Source: Mauremys mutica
Lineage: Eukaryota > Chordata > Testudines > Geoemydidae
DNA: 64,000 nt
Direction of reading: 5' to 3'
Assembly: GCF_020497125.1 (NCBI RefSeq)
Contig: NC_059084.1
Location: 6,041,501-6,105,500 of the forward strand
This document shows, piece by piece, positions 24,401-39,400 of this stretch. The notes under the pieces were generated by a model, which was given only the letters and a program-made list of their open reading frames with translations, was not told the DNA's origin and ran no database searches. How positions within the stretch are numbered: position 1 is the stretch's first letter; each line of letters opens with the position of its first letter. Both the position numbers and the translations under genes were made by a program.

Positions 24401-27400
24401 CTAGAATCAAAAGCTCTTTGGTGACAAGTTATAAAGTGCTCTCCCCATTTAAGTGGTTTGCGTATGGCAGTGTTTTAGAAAACAGAGCATGAATGTTACT
24501 TTCAATTATTTGCTGCTGGTTAAATCCCAGGGCCATGGATGCCAGATGAAACTGGGACAAGGAAAATATTTGAAAGTCAGAGATGTCCCTGAAAATCAAG
24601 CACACTTGAGAGGTTGGCTATTTCCTAAATGGCTTTTTAGGTCACTAGTTTAATGCAGCTTAGCAGCTCATTACATTAAGGTTGCATTATAAACGTTCTG
24701 TTGCTATTACTACATCATATGGCATTTCATAGCTCACCAGACAAGCAGGGTTCCAGTTTTCAGTTCTTGACTACTGTAAAAGGTAGGAGGAGCTGGTCAT
24801 TCCCTCCCCATTCCCCATGGCAAATAGCCCAGCTCACTGTGTTAATTTGTGACCCCTCTCACCCACCAAGTATGAGCCACAGGCGGTTGGTACCATAGCA
24901 CTCCGGGGTGACCTGAAGGCTGTGAGTCTGATGGCTCTGGGACTATGGACATCAGGTACTAAACCAAATTGACATTTTCCACTGGCCTCCATTATTTTGA
25001 GGTACATTGGTTTGCATGCACATAAAGCAAGTTTTTCTTTCTGGAAGAGTTCTGTAGACCTGGGATTAGAACCAGTACTGTGCGATAAAGAAATGGAATA
25101 GGGTTCTATTGAAATGATCAGTTCCTGGTGAGTTCTACCTCTGACCCTCCTGCTCTCTCTAAGAGCGCTCCTTTTAGGTGTTGAGACATCACTCTGTCTT
25201 GGGGTGGAATCACACAATTCTCCCACTCTCAGACCCGGCCCTGGGTTGCAGTCCCCTGTGTATCAAGTGTGACCACCTCAGCAGGTCGGACTGACCTCCA
25301 GCCCCTGCAGTTCTGTTCTCCCTGGGCAATAACAGTGCCAATCAGCGACCAAACAGCCTCCTTAAAGCAAAGTGTCATTTGTTCAGAACAAAAGCATTTC
25401 AGAGAACCCAGATCTCAAAAAACGGCAGAACAGCCTGCACACTCTTCCCCTAGCTGAGGAAGTGCATCTTAAGCTTCAGAGTCTTCCCAGTTAAAATTCC
25501 AGATGAGCCCTCACTTGTAACGCCGACAGAGCCCGGTCATTCATAGGCGAGATGGAAACTGGGTCCTCTGAAGCTTAGTGTATGAGTCTCTAATGCATGA
25601 GCTAAAAGCCACGTGTCTTAGCCCAGGCACCTCAATCTCCAGAGGGGGATAGAGCACCACACCAATCAGGCATAGGTTACACCTACACCTGCTGGGTTTA
25701 CATTAGACTCATGCTGGAAAGATACATGTCCCCTGCATCATCTTCCATGGTGTGAGAAATGACTTACACCCAGTCCTACTTGAAGTGCTAAGCCCCAACA
25801 GCTTGAGTTGCTACTGCAAGAGGACGCTTGTGAATTTCAGCTTTCTCCCACGTGACTTACCCTCTGTTTTGAAGGGAACGGAGCCTTGTGCTGAGGGCAG
25901 TTTAGCCAAGGCAGAAGCTGTAAGAATAAATGCATTTGTGAGTCCTGATTCTGGGACTGTGATGTTTGGCTCGCTATTGTTCATGGTTATTAGACCTTCC
26001 CTGTGCTCCCTTCTGACTGGAAACAATAGCTTGGGAACATGATAGGAAATGGGCACATTGTTTGAGCCATGTCTTGGGCACATTGTTCCAAGTGGGGACC
26101 TATTATCTCCAACCTCATTCCCCTTTTTAAAGAGGGTAGACATTCACTTTCCTACTGGAATTTGCAAAAGGGCTGAGGACTTAGCTCCCTTTCCAGGGCA
26201 CAAGTTGTACCCTGAAAATGTTGCACCCTCATTTTTGTGCCTGCAGAATGGACCGTGGTTGTATATCCAAGTACATGCATCTCTAACTATCTGATTTGCA
26301 AACACAGACTGGTAGCTACATCTATATTTTCATTTGTATTACTCAGATTTATACCCACAGTTCAACTTTCTGTGCAAATTACATCTGCAAAAGGGTGACC
26401 AACCCTTCTGAAAGGCAGGCCCTACATGTAAACTGCTTATCCTACACAAGCAAGTAAATCTTCATATACTTCCAGGGTGAAACTAATCTGAGGAGTATCT
26501 CTGTTGACTTCCACAGAGTTACACTGAGATTAATTTGGCTAAATCGGTCTCTGGCCCTTTAACTTCTAACGTTGCTTTTCCCTGTTACTCTTTCCAAGCC
26601 CCAGCTTAATAGGGGTAATGACAGCCCCACACTTCTGTAAATTATTGGAGATCTCTGGATAAAAGGCAACGCATCAAAGGTAAATGCTTACTGATTTGCC
26701 TACCAGTTTGGCCAGTGGTGGATACAGCGTCACTCTCTCCTGTGTCACGGACAGCAGAAACCATCACCTTGTATTCTGTATTGGGAAGCAGTGACTGCAG
26801 GGTCACTCCGCTGCTTTTACCAGAAACCATTATCTACGGCAGAGATGGGAAAGACTCTTCCAGCTTTTATTCATTTGCGGAGACAAGTGGGCAATACAGG
26901 GCAACAGCAAAGCAGTTTAAGGGCTGATGACCCCACTCCCCTTCCCGGCTAGAACTGGGAAAGGTTTTTCACCCCAAACTTGTTTCTGCCTACGCAGCAG
27001 CTTCAGCGCCATTGAAACGTTCCTCAGGTTCATGTTGGTTCCTCCAAACTGTTTCAGTTGGTGGGGAGGGGAGGGAGAGGAGGAAATCTCCCCAAAATCA
27101 AAATGTTTCCTTTCCACATTTTGTAAATGAAACATTTCAATTTTTCGGGTTGAAATCGCTTTCAATTTCAACATTTCCTTTCATTTTATTTTTACAAACA
27201 TTTTAAAAAATTTAAAAATGAATGACGCAAAATGAAACAATTTTGTCTCGACAAAATGTTTCATTTGACCTCAAATGATTTTTTGGTTGCCATGAAAATT
27301 TTGAAAAAAATTCATTTTTAATTCAACCTGAAAATACTTAAAAAAAATTTTTTGGAATTACGAGCAAAACAAAAAATCCTCTCTTCTCCCAGCACTTTTC

Positions 27401-30400
27401 CTGCAGACCCCCGCGCCCCCACCGCCAGCCCTTAGATTCCCGCTAGGTGCCGAGACTGCCCCTCGGCTCACCAGGGAAGATTTTCAAAGGTACAGTGGGG
27501 AGTTAGGCATCCAGCTGCCATTGAAAGTTTTCTTATTTATTCTGGAAAATGTCCCCTGTTAGCATTTTCCTAATGGATATCTAAACTGGACAAGCCTACC
27601 GGTCTCAGGCCAATGTTGCCTCAACTAAATGGAAACACCGAGGGAGTTTCATCAGCTTTGGTTTCTTGCTTTGGTTTCCTATTGAAGCTATAGCCTGGAG
27701 GAAGAAAGTCATCAGCCCAGGCTTATCTAGGTGCTGGGCAGCTCTGTATGAACATGGGGACATTCTCCATCCAGATGAATTTCAAACTTCCTTATGGTAC
27801 TGCAGTCTAACTGGGTCTAAACGGAAAATTTGAGTGATAAAGGTTAACGCTTAATCACTTTAGGTCAGAGTGGGGGATTTGTCCATAATCCTTCACCTAT
27901 TGGAAAGGCAGCACTCTGGTTTATGGCGAGGGAGAGGATAAAAGAGGCGGCTGTAGTCTGAGGGGCTTTGATTGCAATGAATTCTCCTGATGTTTTATAC
28001 AGAAATCCATGCAAGAGCCTAGAAGGCCTTGGCTTGAATTCACAACTGAACACGCCCTTCCTGTCTCCAATGCGCTGCCATTAATCAGACGGAGGAAGTG
28101 AGTTGCTCTTGTACTCTTGACCAAATTTATCCTTGGGGTAACCCCACTGAGTTCAATAGAGACATATCAGGGATGACACTGGCCCCGTGTCTCTTTAGTC
28201 AGGTGCCTGGCATGTCCAAAAGCAACTGAGAACTTACTGTTTGCTGAGCGCTGTCATCAGATTCAGGAGCGTAGGTTACTCTGTAGTATTGTATGTGGCT
28301 GCCAGGGGGTCTCCAGTGGACCTGCAGGCTATTGGGGGTCTCCGAGTCTATAAGGAGGTTGGTGGGTGGGCTCTGGGAAGCTGCAGCAGGGAACAAAGAT
28401 GAACTAGATGATGGGCAGATAGCAATGGATACAAACTAGGCCAAAAACACTCCCTGTCTAGCACATTAGTAAGTGTTTCACTGCTCTGCTACCATAATAG
28501 TGAGCGCTCAGAACGGAGACAGAGGGGCGTCACCTTGGGGCCAGGGAATGAGAGAGACCGGGTTCTTGGAGGGGAGTGGGTTGCCTAAGGGTATAGAGAG
28601 AGGTCTCAACACTGAGACAAGAGAGGCCTGGGAGCTGGAAGAAAAGCTTTGGAGAGGAGACGGGAGACCTAGAAGCATAAAGAAATATAAGTGTACCCCA
28701 CAGATACCCAAGGTGGCATGTATCTCTCACCCAAGATATAAAGAAGGCACATTGTGAATTGGCTTTAGAGATGGTCAGGAGTGGATCGAACATTCCAATT
28801 TACTCTGATGTCATCGCTAAGTTAATATTGTCCAGTAAATGCAACGTCCATCTGTCCCTTCTTGTTTTTAAATTCAATTTCTTACTAAAATATTAGCAGC
28901 CTTGCAGAGTGTGACACCCACAGACTTCTGAAGATGTTTCATGTGAAGTTTGGGTGCGATTCCCATTGCATATCCTGAGCTGAATGTGACTCCTACAGCG
29001 GTAAGGGTCTCAGAGCCTAGGCTCCAGACCAGCCCCAATTGTCTATGCTGCAATTTTTAGCCCCAAAGCCCAAGGCCTGCGAGCCCAACTCAATAGACCT
29101 AGGCTCTGAGACTTGGTGCTGCAGGTGTTTTAGCGCAATGTAGACACACCCTAAGACAATGGCTGAGGAAGCCAACTGCAAGAAAGGGATAGGCAACCTC
29201 CGCTTGACGTATGGTTCAAAGATATCACAGGGCTTGAGAGAGAAATATGGAGTCACCCAAAAAAGGAGTTTGTTGCTAAATGGTCTCTTGCCCAACGGTC
29301 AGAGTCTGGTCTTGAAAACCAAGAGGGGACAAGGCTGGCACTAAGAAGGGAAAGTCTAAGGAGGAAAGAAGGAAGCAAGGTAAACTGAGAGAGGCAAAAA
29401 TGTAGCAGATGAACCCAAAGGACAAGTAAGGACATGGCTGAATCCAGGATATGAGCTCTCTCTTCTCAAGCTTTACCTATAACACAAATATGACCTTCTG
29501 CCCACCCAGAGGACTGTGGTCACCTCAGAATGTGCTTTGAATGAAGCTTTGTGGCTCGCTTTGCATTCTCATTGATTTTCTCTCCTTTTTTCCTGGATCA
29601 AATAAGCTTGTTTTATTGAAACCAAATCAAAAACTATTGACTGAGCCTTGAGGGTGCTGCTGCATGGCAGCCCACGGTGAGGTAAACAAGGACAGGCTGA
29701 AGTGTGTTTGTTCTGGGGTGAAGGAGGGGAGCAGTCTCCCTGGGCCCAGGTCAGGTTCTTGAGTCACAAACAAAAAAACCCACTATGTTCAGAAAAAAGT
29801 TAAGGTTGAAAGCGTGTTTCAGCGGAGCCCAGATAACACCTGTTCCCACCAGACTCCCCATCACGAGATCATCTAGGCCTGCTCAGAGTGGGATTAGATA
29901 ACACAGTAGTCAAAAAATGCCAGTGCCTTGTCTACACTAGTACTTCCACCAACGGTGCTGGTGCTTAATCAATGGTAGGAGACTTTCTGAAAATACTCGC
30001 TGTATGCAAGGCCAGTGCGGGAGGGAATATCCCTCCAGTAGCACCCTCACTTAACAATCCTGCACTATCCCATGCTCTGTGGGTGCTCCCTAGGTCCGGG
30101 ACCCACCACCAAACCCAGACCCAGCTCACTGCCTTCAGGTGAGTTTAGCTGATGAACCAGACGTCCTGACTGGCTGAAGACTTCAGCAGGCAATCCTGAA
30201 GCCCTGTATCAGCGCCGGGTCCCTGGCTGCTCAATAGCATTCCACGCCCGCTGCTGGGTTTCTGGTTCTGCTCCTAACTCCTTGTTCCTGGCTTTTTCCC
30301 ACTGACTCACGGTTCCTGGTTCCTGCCCTGGTGCCAGCCCCTGCTCTGGCTGATTCTCCGGGTCTGACCCTTTGCTTCTGATTCCCAGTGCTTAGCTCCA

Positions 30401-33400
30401 GCTCGCTCTTTTGGCAACTTGGCTCCTGATTTGGCCTCTGGCCACTAGGCCCTGTCACCTCCACACCGACCACAAGGCCAGCCTCCCACCCTAACCATTA
30501 TGCAAGTCCACCCCCAGCCTGCTCCATAGCACCCAGCGCCTCTCACAGGTTTGCTGCCTGTACTGGCCATTTCAGTCAGCTAGGATGTGCCACCCATTCC
30601 CTGTTTCCCTGTCGTTATTTTAAGATAACCCAAGCTAACAAGATAGAGTAAGTTAGCGGAAAACTTCACAGTCGGAATCACTTGGAAAGCTCCCAGGGCC
30701 CTGCAGAATCTGACAGCACGGATCTGACAGACAGGGGAAAGGTCACATTTCTGGGCTGCCCAGGAGGAAGTGAGTTTCTCTGACATGGCGAGTGCCATCT
30801 GTGCCAGCCTCATGTGCTGCCCCTTAAACCTTTTCCACGCTTCCTTGACAGCCTTCTGACTCCTCAGTCTAACTGGTATAACGTACGTGTCCTCAAATCA
30901 GGGTAAAGCTCCAGAGCTCTCTGCCCAGCAGCACTGCTGCCCATTTCAAATGTCCCTTCGGAGCCTTATCCATCATCATTACACGCACGATGCAGCTGAG
31001 TTTCTCTTGCCCTCATTGCTCAGTATTCTGGATTCTTCCCAGCATTTCCGCTCCTCGCCATTAATTTCATTAAACTTATTTACTAAACTAAGCATCAGCT
31101 TGCCCAGGTTTAAGGACCTGTCTATTCAGGACTTTGCCACTGTGGATGTTAGCTCCAGAGGGTGACAGACCAACCTGTGTTCTACTCCCAGGCCAGGTAT
31201 TTAACTCCTGAGAGTGGAAAAACCCAGCTCGCTATACAGTTAGAGTCCTATGTTTGTTCCCAGGCATTCCTTTAAATGACACATCACACCCTATTCCTAA
31301 GAGGTTGGGGCTTTGAATCACCGTGCTGGACAATAATGCCAGGTCGCAATGTGCTGATGAAGTATCATTTCATGCTCACCCAGCATCACCGCACATTGCT
31401 GTAGTTTCGAACACAAGCATTGAAATGTGTGGGGGGGGGGTTCATCCAACTTTGATAATTTTGTCCTTCAGGACAAATGCAGATTGGTGGCAACCTCAGG
31501 TGGAGGAGGAGAAAGGGGATGGGATGCCTCACTTCGCTCATCCAAGCTTTTGAAAGAACAGTCTTGGTGGGTTTGAAAGGGAGTCCCATCCTCCCTTCTC
31601 ATGCACAAGGATGGCAGCTGCCTTACAATCCTTGAAAGGGAGCAAACAGGAAGATCGTTAGGTTTATGGCACAGATACTAAAGACTCCGATAGGTCCCAA
31701 AAAGATACGCACTGTTACATGATATCCCATTACTGTGCACAAAGGGTTGCGTGTATGTGCTTTTGTGTTGTTATTAATAATAATTACTTGCATTGTGGTA
31801 GCACGGAGAGGTCCCAATCAAGCATCAGGGCCCACTGAGCTAGGTAATGATAACAAAAAGACGGTCCCCTGCTGCAAAGACCCTACAGTCTAAGTGTAAC
31901 ACGAAAGAGAACAGGTGGTTACAACGTCTATGTTGATTCTAAACCGTGCTCTCTGTAAGGGAGCACACTGCCCTGCCAAGTGACGGATTTTTGTGACAGG
32001 GCCTGTTGTCTGCAAGAGAGAGATGCCCTGTAACGTCCACTGAGCACAATCTACCTGCACAGAGTTTTGTATGTGGATTGAGCAGGGAAGTAGTCCTGAT
32101 TAAAATGAACTCGCTGTGCTCACCTCAGCACCAAGGCAGGTATTTAGTTCCACACTGCAAAGCCAGTACACAAAGGCAAGTCATTTTTCTCTTAACCTTC
32201 AAGGAGGCCATATTCTCCTGGGGAGAACAGAGAAAGAGAGGCGCTCGTGTTCCTCACGCTTCCTGCATAGCCTCAGGCTTCTAGAGCAATAGCCTCACTT
32301 CACTGGCTGCCCTGAGGTTACTGTATTTCTTGCAAGATGCTGGACACAATTAAAAAAAAAAAGAACTTAATGGTTTAGCCTCTTCTTATATGGAGGGGTG
32401 AGAAAAAAAACAACAAAAAGAGCATGAGTCACTTTTCATCCCACATATACACCCCGCTCTGCACCCAGGCTCTCTCTTGTCACAGCATGCGTGCACCTGC
32501 TGGCTACGATGCAACAGAAGCCTTCCACTCGGAGGCGGGCTCGGAAGATTTTTGACACATCGTTGGTATTTCATCCCGCAAACCTTGGTTTTAAGAAGCA
32601 TGTCAGAGTGGGGACTGAGGAGGAGTCATACAATTAAGCGGAATGATTTTCTCAAGGATGCTCAGTTGAACTTGGCCACAAAATAGAGTGAGAGTCTTTC
32701 CCATAACCTTGCCCAGTCCCTCCCCTCTCTACCAGGACACTGGCCGACTTAGCCTTTTTCAAGCTATTGGGACCACAAGCCTTCTCGGGGCTCCCCAGGA
32801 GCTGCTCTCTCTCTTTGAAACAACCTCCTCCTCTTACTTCACTTTTCCTCACTGGCATTTTCTCTTTTAAATGGAGAGACAGATTTTCAAACACGTTAGG
32901 CATCAGAGTTGTGCACGCAAAATCCAGTCCCAGTTTATCTACGCACTTATTTTGATTGCACGTGCAAACTGGGTAATTGCACATGTAAATTAAGCATGCA
33001 CTCTGGCTGTGTAACTGCTGGCCTAATTTGTTGAGCATCGGCCCTTTGACTGAATTAAGTGGCGGTGAAAGATTGCTATCCATGACACACGAAATCCCCT
33101 ATTCACTCATTGGAAAGATATGTCATGGGCAGCAGGAGTGCAAGCTGCACCCCCTTCATTGTCCCACCAGTGTCTCTCAGACTTATTCCAGCACTAGCAA
33201 AGAATGGGAAATATACACCTGAGGGTCAGTTCTGTCCTTGGCCTGTCTCCTGAGTATGCCAAGCACGACACAAACAGGATTTGCAGTGGGTTGTGTGATG
33301 TGGATCTGGTCTGAGCTCACCGCTCAGGTTTGACATTGTGGAATTCACACCTTGAAACCTCCCTGTTTGTTTACTGAAGTGTTTAAATAGCTGCAGTTCT

Positions 33401-36400
33401 CCCTCTGGCCCGTACAATAGTATGATGCACAGTGAGTCTGTTGCATCAATTCACCTTTGTGCTGCACAGCACTTGGAAGCTCGCCTGAGGTAGCTTTACG
33501 CAAGATACATTATTATTATTCATTATTAATAAAAGCAGGGCTTTGGATTCCAAGACAGCCATTTACTGTGAGCTTCACCAACTCACAAAACACAAAACCA
33601 GACAGAACGAGTTTATTCTGCAAAGACTGTTGGGAACTAAGAGGAGAAGGAGCAGATCACAGATATTAAATGACTCGTGTTCCATTCACTGGCCGTAAAG
33701 CCATTAGACAGGGGGTCTTCATTAAGAGGACCTTTGGGAAGGCCACTTTTTAACTGCATTCTGTCGGCACCAAGCAAGATTCAGACTTCCCCTTAGAGTG
33801 GAGTCTGGTCGCAAGGCTCACTCTCATTTTTGGAAGTGCCCCCAATGAAGAATGACTCAGCAATTAGGACCTCAAATGATTCCTCACCTTCCTTAATAGA
33901 CAGCACGTTATAAACAAGTAACATTAATCAGGCAACATCTAGACAGTGAATTAAACAGCCTACAGAAAGTCCGTGCAACCCGCTCCAATATATTCTATAT
34001 CCTCTTATGGGGAAAAAGGAAACTACATTTCAAGGGTACCAAAAACTATTGGCTTATAACACCAGCCTGCTTTCTTGAGCAGACCGCAAATCTATAATGC
34101 ATCAGCCATCCAGCACACTGCCTGCAGCACTAGGGACTCGCCCAGTACATGTCACTTGAAGTTAAGAAACACATGTCGACTTCATATGCAGTGGTACTTT
34201 CCTGGAACATACAAAGCCTCGTGTGGTACAGAGCGCACCCAGCTAAAGGGCACTCCTACAGATGTACAGGGAAGACTATGTTGAGACAGATGTCCCAGGT
34301 TATAATGATTTTTCCATGAGGCTTTTAAAAGACAGAGCCCTGATCACCAAGGAACAGTCACTCAATGGGTTCATCTACATCTGTGTCTAATAAGGCCATT
34401 TTACATGTTGTTTTAATACATTTCTTCACTGCTCAAAATACTTCCTAACAGTGGATCATTTTAGCCTTCCATCAATTCACCAAGAGGCATCAGGGATGCA
34501 GAGACCAGCAGTCGCCAAAAGAAGTTCTAGGTACAATCCTGCCTCCATTGACAGCAAAGGGAGTTTTGTTACTGACTTCTATGGAGCCAGGGTTTCACCC
34601 CTAGAGCACCAAAGCAAAAATCACACCAGGGCAGGACCAAGGTGCCATCTCACAGCTTTTCAGGGGGGAAAGGGGAGCACACGCCTGTAACTGATATTAT
34701 TAGTCTTCACATGCACCCTGCCTGTTCCCCCTAAAAATATCTACACAAAGATACATGCACTGGGACCTAAATTCCCCAGGGCAACTAGTGATATTGGCTG
34801 CTTCCATTTCTGGCTAATCCACCTGAAACATCTTCATAGAGGACTGGCTTTCAGAGGGGAGGTGCTCAAGACCCTATAAGGTCTCTCAGGTTGGTCACCC
34901 AAAATCACCAATCACTTAGTTGGTCCAACTCACACACCTTGCCTCTCAAGTCACTTTTAGACATTTAGGCCTGGGCAGTCCTGTTGTTCAAAGCTGAGTT
35001 ATTGGTCTGTGACTAGTTCAGAGACTTCCTTTCCCTGAAGACCTAGAGATTTCACGTTGGTCACTTACTGGTTCTGTGCAGAATAGAGACAGTGTCGCTT
35101 CGAGCTCCATCCTTGTAATATGCCCAGATGGATATCTGGTATTCTGTGTTCTTTTTCAATCCTGGTAAGCTGGCAACAGCCAGGTTCCCGGCAACAGACA
35201 GCTGTGGCGTGGAGGAGAAATGAATGTAAGTAGATTTCCCAGGCAGCTGCAACTACCTGGTTGAGTATGGCATCTTAAAGTATCAAATCCTTTCATAACA
35301 AGAGTCACTGTTCTCTAACAAGTCTCTTCCTACAAAAGGACTGATCATCTCAGATAGAATGTCCTGAATGCTCTTCGCATAAGGACACCCAGTGTTTGCA
35401 GAGTTATAAAGAAATGATGGTCCAACCAGGGTGACTATCATCAGGAGCCTTGTTTCTGATGTTCTTGCAAAAGCCCAGCCACAGTTAAGTTGTTGACCAG
35501 TAAACAGAAGGGGGGGTTAAGTAGAAGCTCTCCCAACTTTGCCCTGACTCCAGTTACCAGCTTTGTGATGCTGCTTCTGTAACCTGCAGGATGCTTTGTG
35601 AAAAGCTGAGTGGCCACGCCTGAGGAATTAGAGGTCATCAAAACTCTACCCCATCTCTCCTCCAGCCCCTATTTTTACTTTAAATGAACTTTGCACAATA
35701 GAAGCTCAAAATCTCCTGAGGTTTAAGCCGATGGTGAGGAGAGAAGAGGAAGTAGTTTTGTTTATGGATCTCTCTCTCATACATACACACACACACACAC
35801 ACTTCGTGAGGTACTGCACACTGATGTAATTTCACTGAAGTCAACGGAGCAATGGTAATTCACACCAGCTGAGGATCTGACCCATCATTTTGCGAGTGGA
35901 GAAGATAGGGGGTACCTACATGCTGGCACAGGACTTTGGGGCCAAAGCCTACCCTCGTAGCTTTCATAAGTGTAGATGAACTAGGGCCAAATTTGGCCCT
36001 AGTTAGTGTTCTGTAGATGCCCAGGCAGTCTGGACATGCTGATGACAGTTAATAGTTACTTTAATACCAAGTCTTAGGATACTCATTCAAGAAGCTCCAA
36101 TTACCTTGCACATGTCTGCAGTCACTTCCCCACTCAGCACTACACTTTATAGACCACACGTTAGTATCCATGTAGCCGTTGGCAGGGCATGTGATATATA
36201 CATGCCCAGCAGCCCTTAAACAGGCAACACACCATCTGTGATGGACGTGGGAAATGTCTGCAATATTTTTATGAACTACGTGTATGACTCTGTACCTATC
36301 ACCCACTGGGCGTAGAAAGTTTAAAATGCTGCACCGGAGCAAAGCAAGAGACATGACATCACGTAGCTTCTGGGAGGCTACGAATGGGTCATTAAGGACT

Positions 36401-39400
36401 GGCTGGAACCAACCTATATCAATGGAAGACCCTACAGAGACAATGGGAACCCCAAAGAGCTAACTACTGACACTTATCAACAGGAGCTCCCAGCGGGCTG
36501 AACATGTGAACACAGCATGACTTTGCAGCAGGTGGACAATGGGCGGAGGTGACAGGGAAAGGAAATGAAGATGGTCCCTACAGCAGCACGACTCGTGGGA
36601 GCCCTGGCTTTCCCCAGTATGGACTATGTCTTAACCTTGCCTTATTTACGCTAACCTAAGCACTTTCCCGATGCTATATTCCAGCTGACTAATAAACACT
36701 TCTCTGTTTTGAAAAGGTGCATGGAGTCACTGCAGATACTTGCTGAACTGCACTGACCCCCGAAGGGAGTAAAAGTCTGAGCAGGAGTCTGCCGCAATGG
36801 GCAGAGCTCACAATGAGAAACAGGAGCGCTGGAGCCCAAGGCGCAGCCCAGGAGCATTGAGGTCCCGTGGTCTACCCTTGTAGCAGACTGTGACCCCTTG
36901 GAGGACTACAGTGAAGGGATCTTCCCACAGGACTGCTTAAAGGCCAGGGCATAGCATAGATCCTGTAAATCCAGGACACCACCTCATTCTCCCCAGGCCT
37001 ATACTGCACCCTACCTCCTGGGAGCTCTCTTCTCCACGTGCATTCCATTTAATCTGATAAACCAGGACATCAGAGGCAGCGGCTGCTTCCCATTGCAACT
37101 GGACATTGTTTCCTGAGAGCTCAGTTACCTTCAGGCCACTTGGTGGTGGAACCTTTACTGAAAGACACCAAGAAAACAAGCATCAGGAGCCAAGGTACAG
37201 AGCAGATGGTCAGGGAGAAAAGTATTCACTGGCAGCTGTCGCTCACCAGCCTGCCATTCAGACCCCAAATGACAACAGCTCATCATGAGGGACATGGATA
37301 AAATATTTGTAAACACTAATTACAGATGATTATTGTATTTGCGAGAGGACATGTGCAGTGCTGGTGCTGGGAGCGGGAAGATGCCAGGAATGGCTTTTCA
37401 AGGACAAAGAGGTTAGTATCATGCCATGTGCTAAACTCCCGGAGAGGCAAGAGAGTCTTTTCGGGGGTCTTCCTTACTTTTATCATTTTGGATGAATTTG
37501 TTTAAACTCTGGCGCTCCTAAGAGTTCACAGGACTCCCAGCGGCAGCTTGGGCCAGGCACAGCATAGAGAAGCGTACAATGCAGCAGACCCATCTCGGCA
37601 TATAAATAATACAGCTGGACACACACACAAATCCTGCAAAGGTTTGAGTTTTGCCCTGCTGGCTTTTACACCCCCTCCACTGGGTTCGCTCTCTGCAAAT
37701 ATTCTAGCATATGCACATTTTAAGGCTGACTGCACAGGTACCCACCCAGTTTGGTGTGCTCACTGCAGGAGAGGCAGCGAGGACACGTGGGGAGGGTTTT
37801 AACCAGGCTGCAAGTTTATTAGTCAAATTACATCCAAAGTTCCTGTCGAGGGACAGCCCAGTGCAGTCACTTGACAATCCCTTGATCCTTTGCCAATTCT
37901 TGGGGTGCTCCCACCGTGGGAGTAGCCAGTCATCACACTAGGTGATTCCCTGTGCGCCTCCACCCGCATCCCTCCCCCTTTCAGGGGTTGAAGCGAGAGA
38001 GGACTTTGCCCTCCCAGCCAGCACTGCCGTAAAGTGCATTGGTAGGGTGGTCCCCCCAGTCTAGTGTCCTGTGTCACGTTTGTCCCCAGGGGGTTAGACG
38101 TGATGCCCCCATCTCATAAGATGATGCTCTTGGGATGCCCACTGTGTTACCTCTTTGGATCTGGAGCCTAAATCAGCAAGTTCCAGCACTGGGCCTCTGC
38201 CAGAAGTTGCAATAACTAAACGACTCTGCCATAACTCCCATCTGTGCCCTCTGGGAAGGGGGGAATTCCAGCCCTCCAGTTGCTTCACAGCGAGGAAGGT
38301 GAAAAAACCCACCAGTCTCAGCCACACCTGTGATATGGGAAAATGTTCCTTCCCAGTCCCAAAGCTGTGGGTAGCAAAGCCTGCAAGAACCCAGGAAAGG
38401 GGCATAGGGGCTGACTGCTGGAATGTCAGAATGTCACAGTCTGTTTGCGGATGATTCACAAATGGGAAAGCAGGAGGAATTATCTGAATAGCTTAATTCT
38501 TGCAAATTATTTACCCAGACCTAGCTGTGATCCATTGGGTACTGTATAATAAGAATTAAGGCAGGCTTCTGTGTGTCTGTTTTCCCCCTAAAATGGTGAG
38601 ACTTAATCTGCATTTCAACTTTCCTTTACGAATATTTTTGATGGCCTTTTTCAATTTGCTGTCCCACTTTGGTGATTGGGAAACAGGGAGTTGGTCCACT
38701 TGAGGGAAGGAGTAGACGACCAGCTAAAAGCTTCCAGGCTCTCATATAAGCCGCAAAAAAACAGGAGAATGGGATGGAGGGAAAGGGAACAGAGCATACA
38801 GAGGAAAAAAGGGTCAGAGAAAGGGAAAGACAAGAGTAATCAACTAAAGGAGATAGAAAACGATTGAAAGGCAGAGGGATAACATGAGAAAGGACTGTTT
38901 GGGACGGAAGAGGTGGGCACCAAAGGGGGGAGAAGACACGCACCCTTTGAATGACAGAGTTATTTATTAATTCCGGTGTTATTACTTCCCCAGCAGAAAA
39001 GGGACGACTGTATTTATCTGCTTCACTTGCAGAGTTTTCCTATACAAATAAGGCGCCGCCCTCTATGGAACTTAATGCAGCTCTCAATGTTGCAAACTGG
39101 GGGTGCCCCCTGGTCCCCCTCCCACCACCAGGGAAGAGGGAGGAGGGAAAAGTTCTGCTGGGAGCCTGTGCCAAATCTTTCTGGAGCCGTTACAAAGCTC
39201 TGCAGTGACCTGGAAGTCAAAGGCCCCATCCCATTAGCAGTCCCCTGACTGCCCTGACTACACTTAACAGAGCTCGAGAGACAGCAGAGTATTGCCTGCC
39301 CGCTGCACACAGTTCCTGAAGTGCTGGCAAGGCCCAGCCGGGTAACGAATGGCCGGGAGTTGGTGGCGTACGTAAATGGATGAGGACTCTGCTATTGCAA

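Noticed and set aside
24834..25226. 130-codon open frame on the - strand
   Set aside because: Low-complexity, no recognisable domain, no exon-like borders; probably chance.
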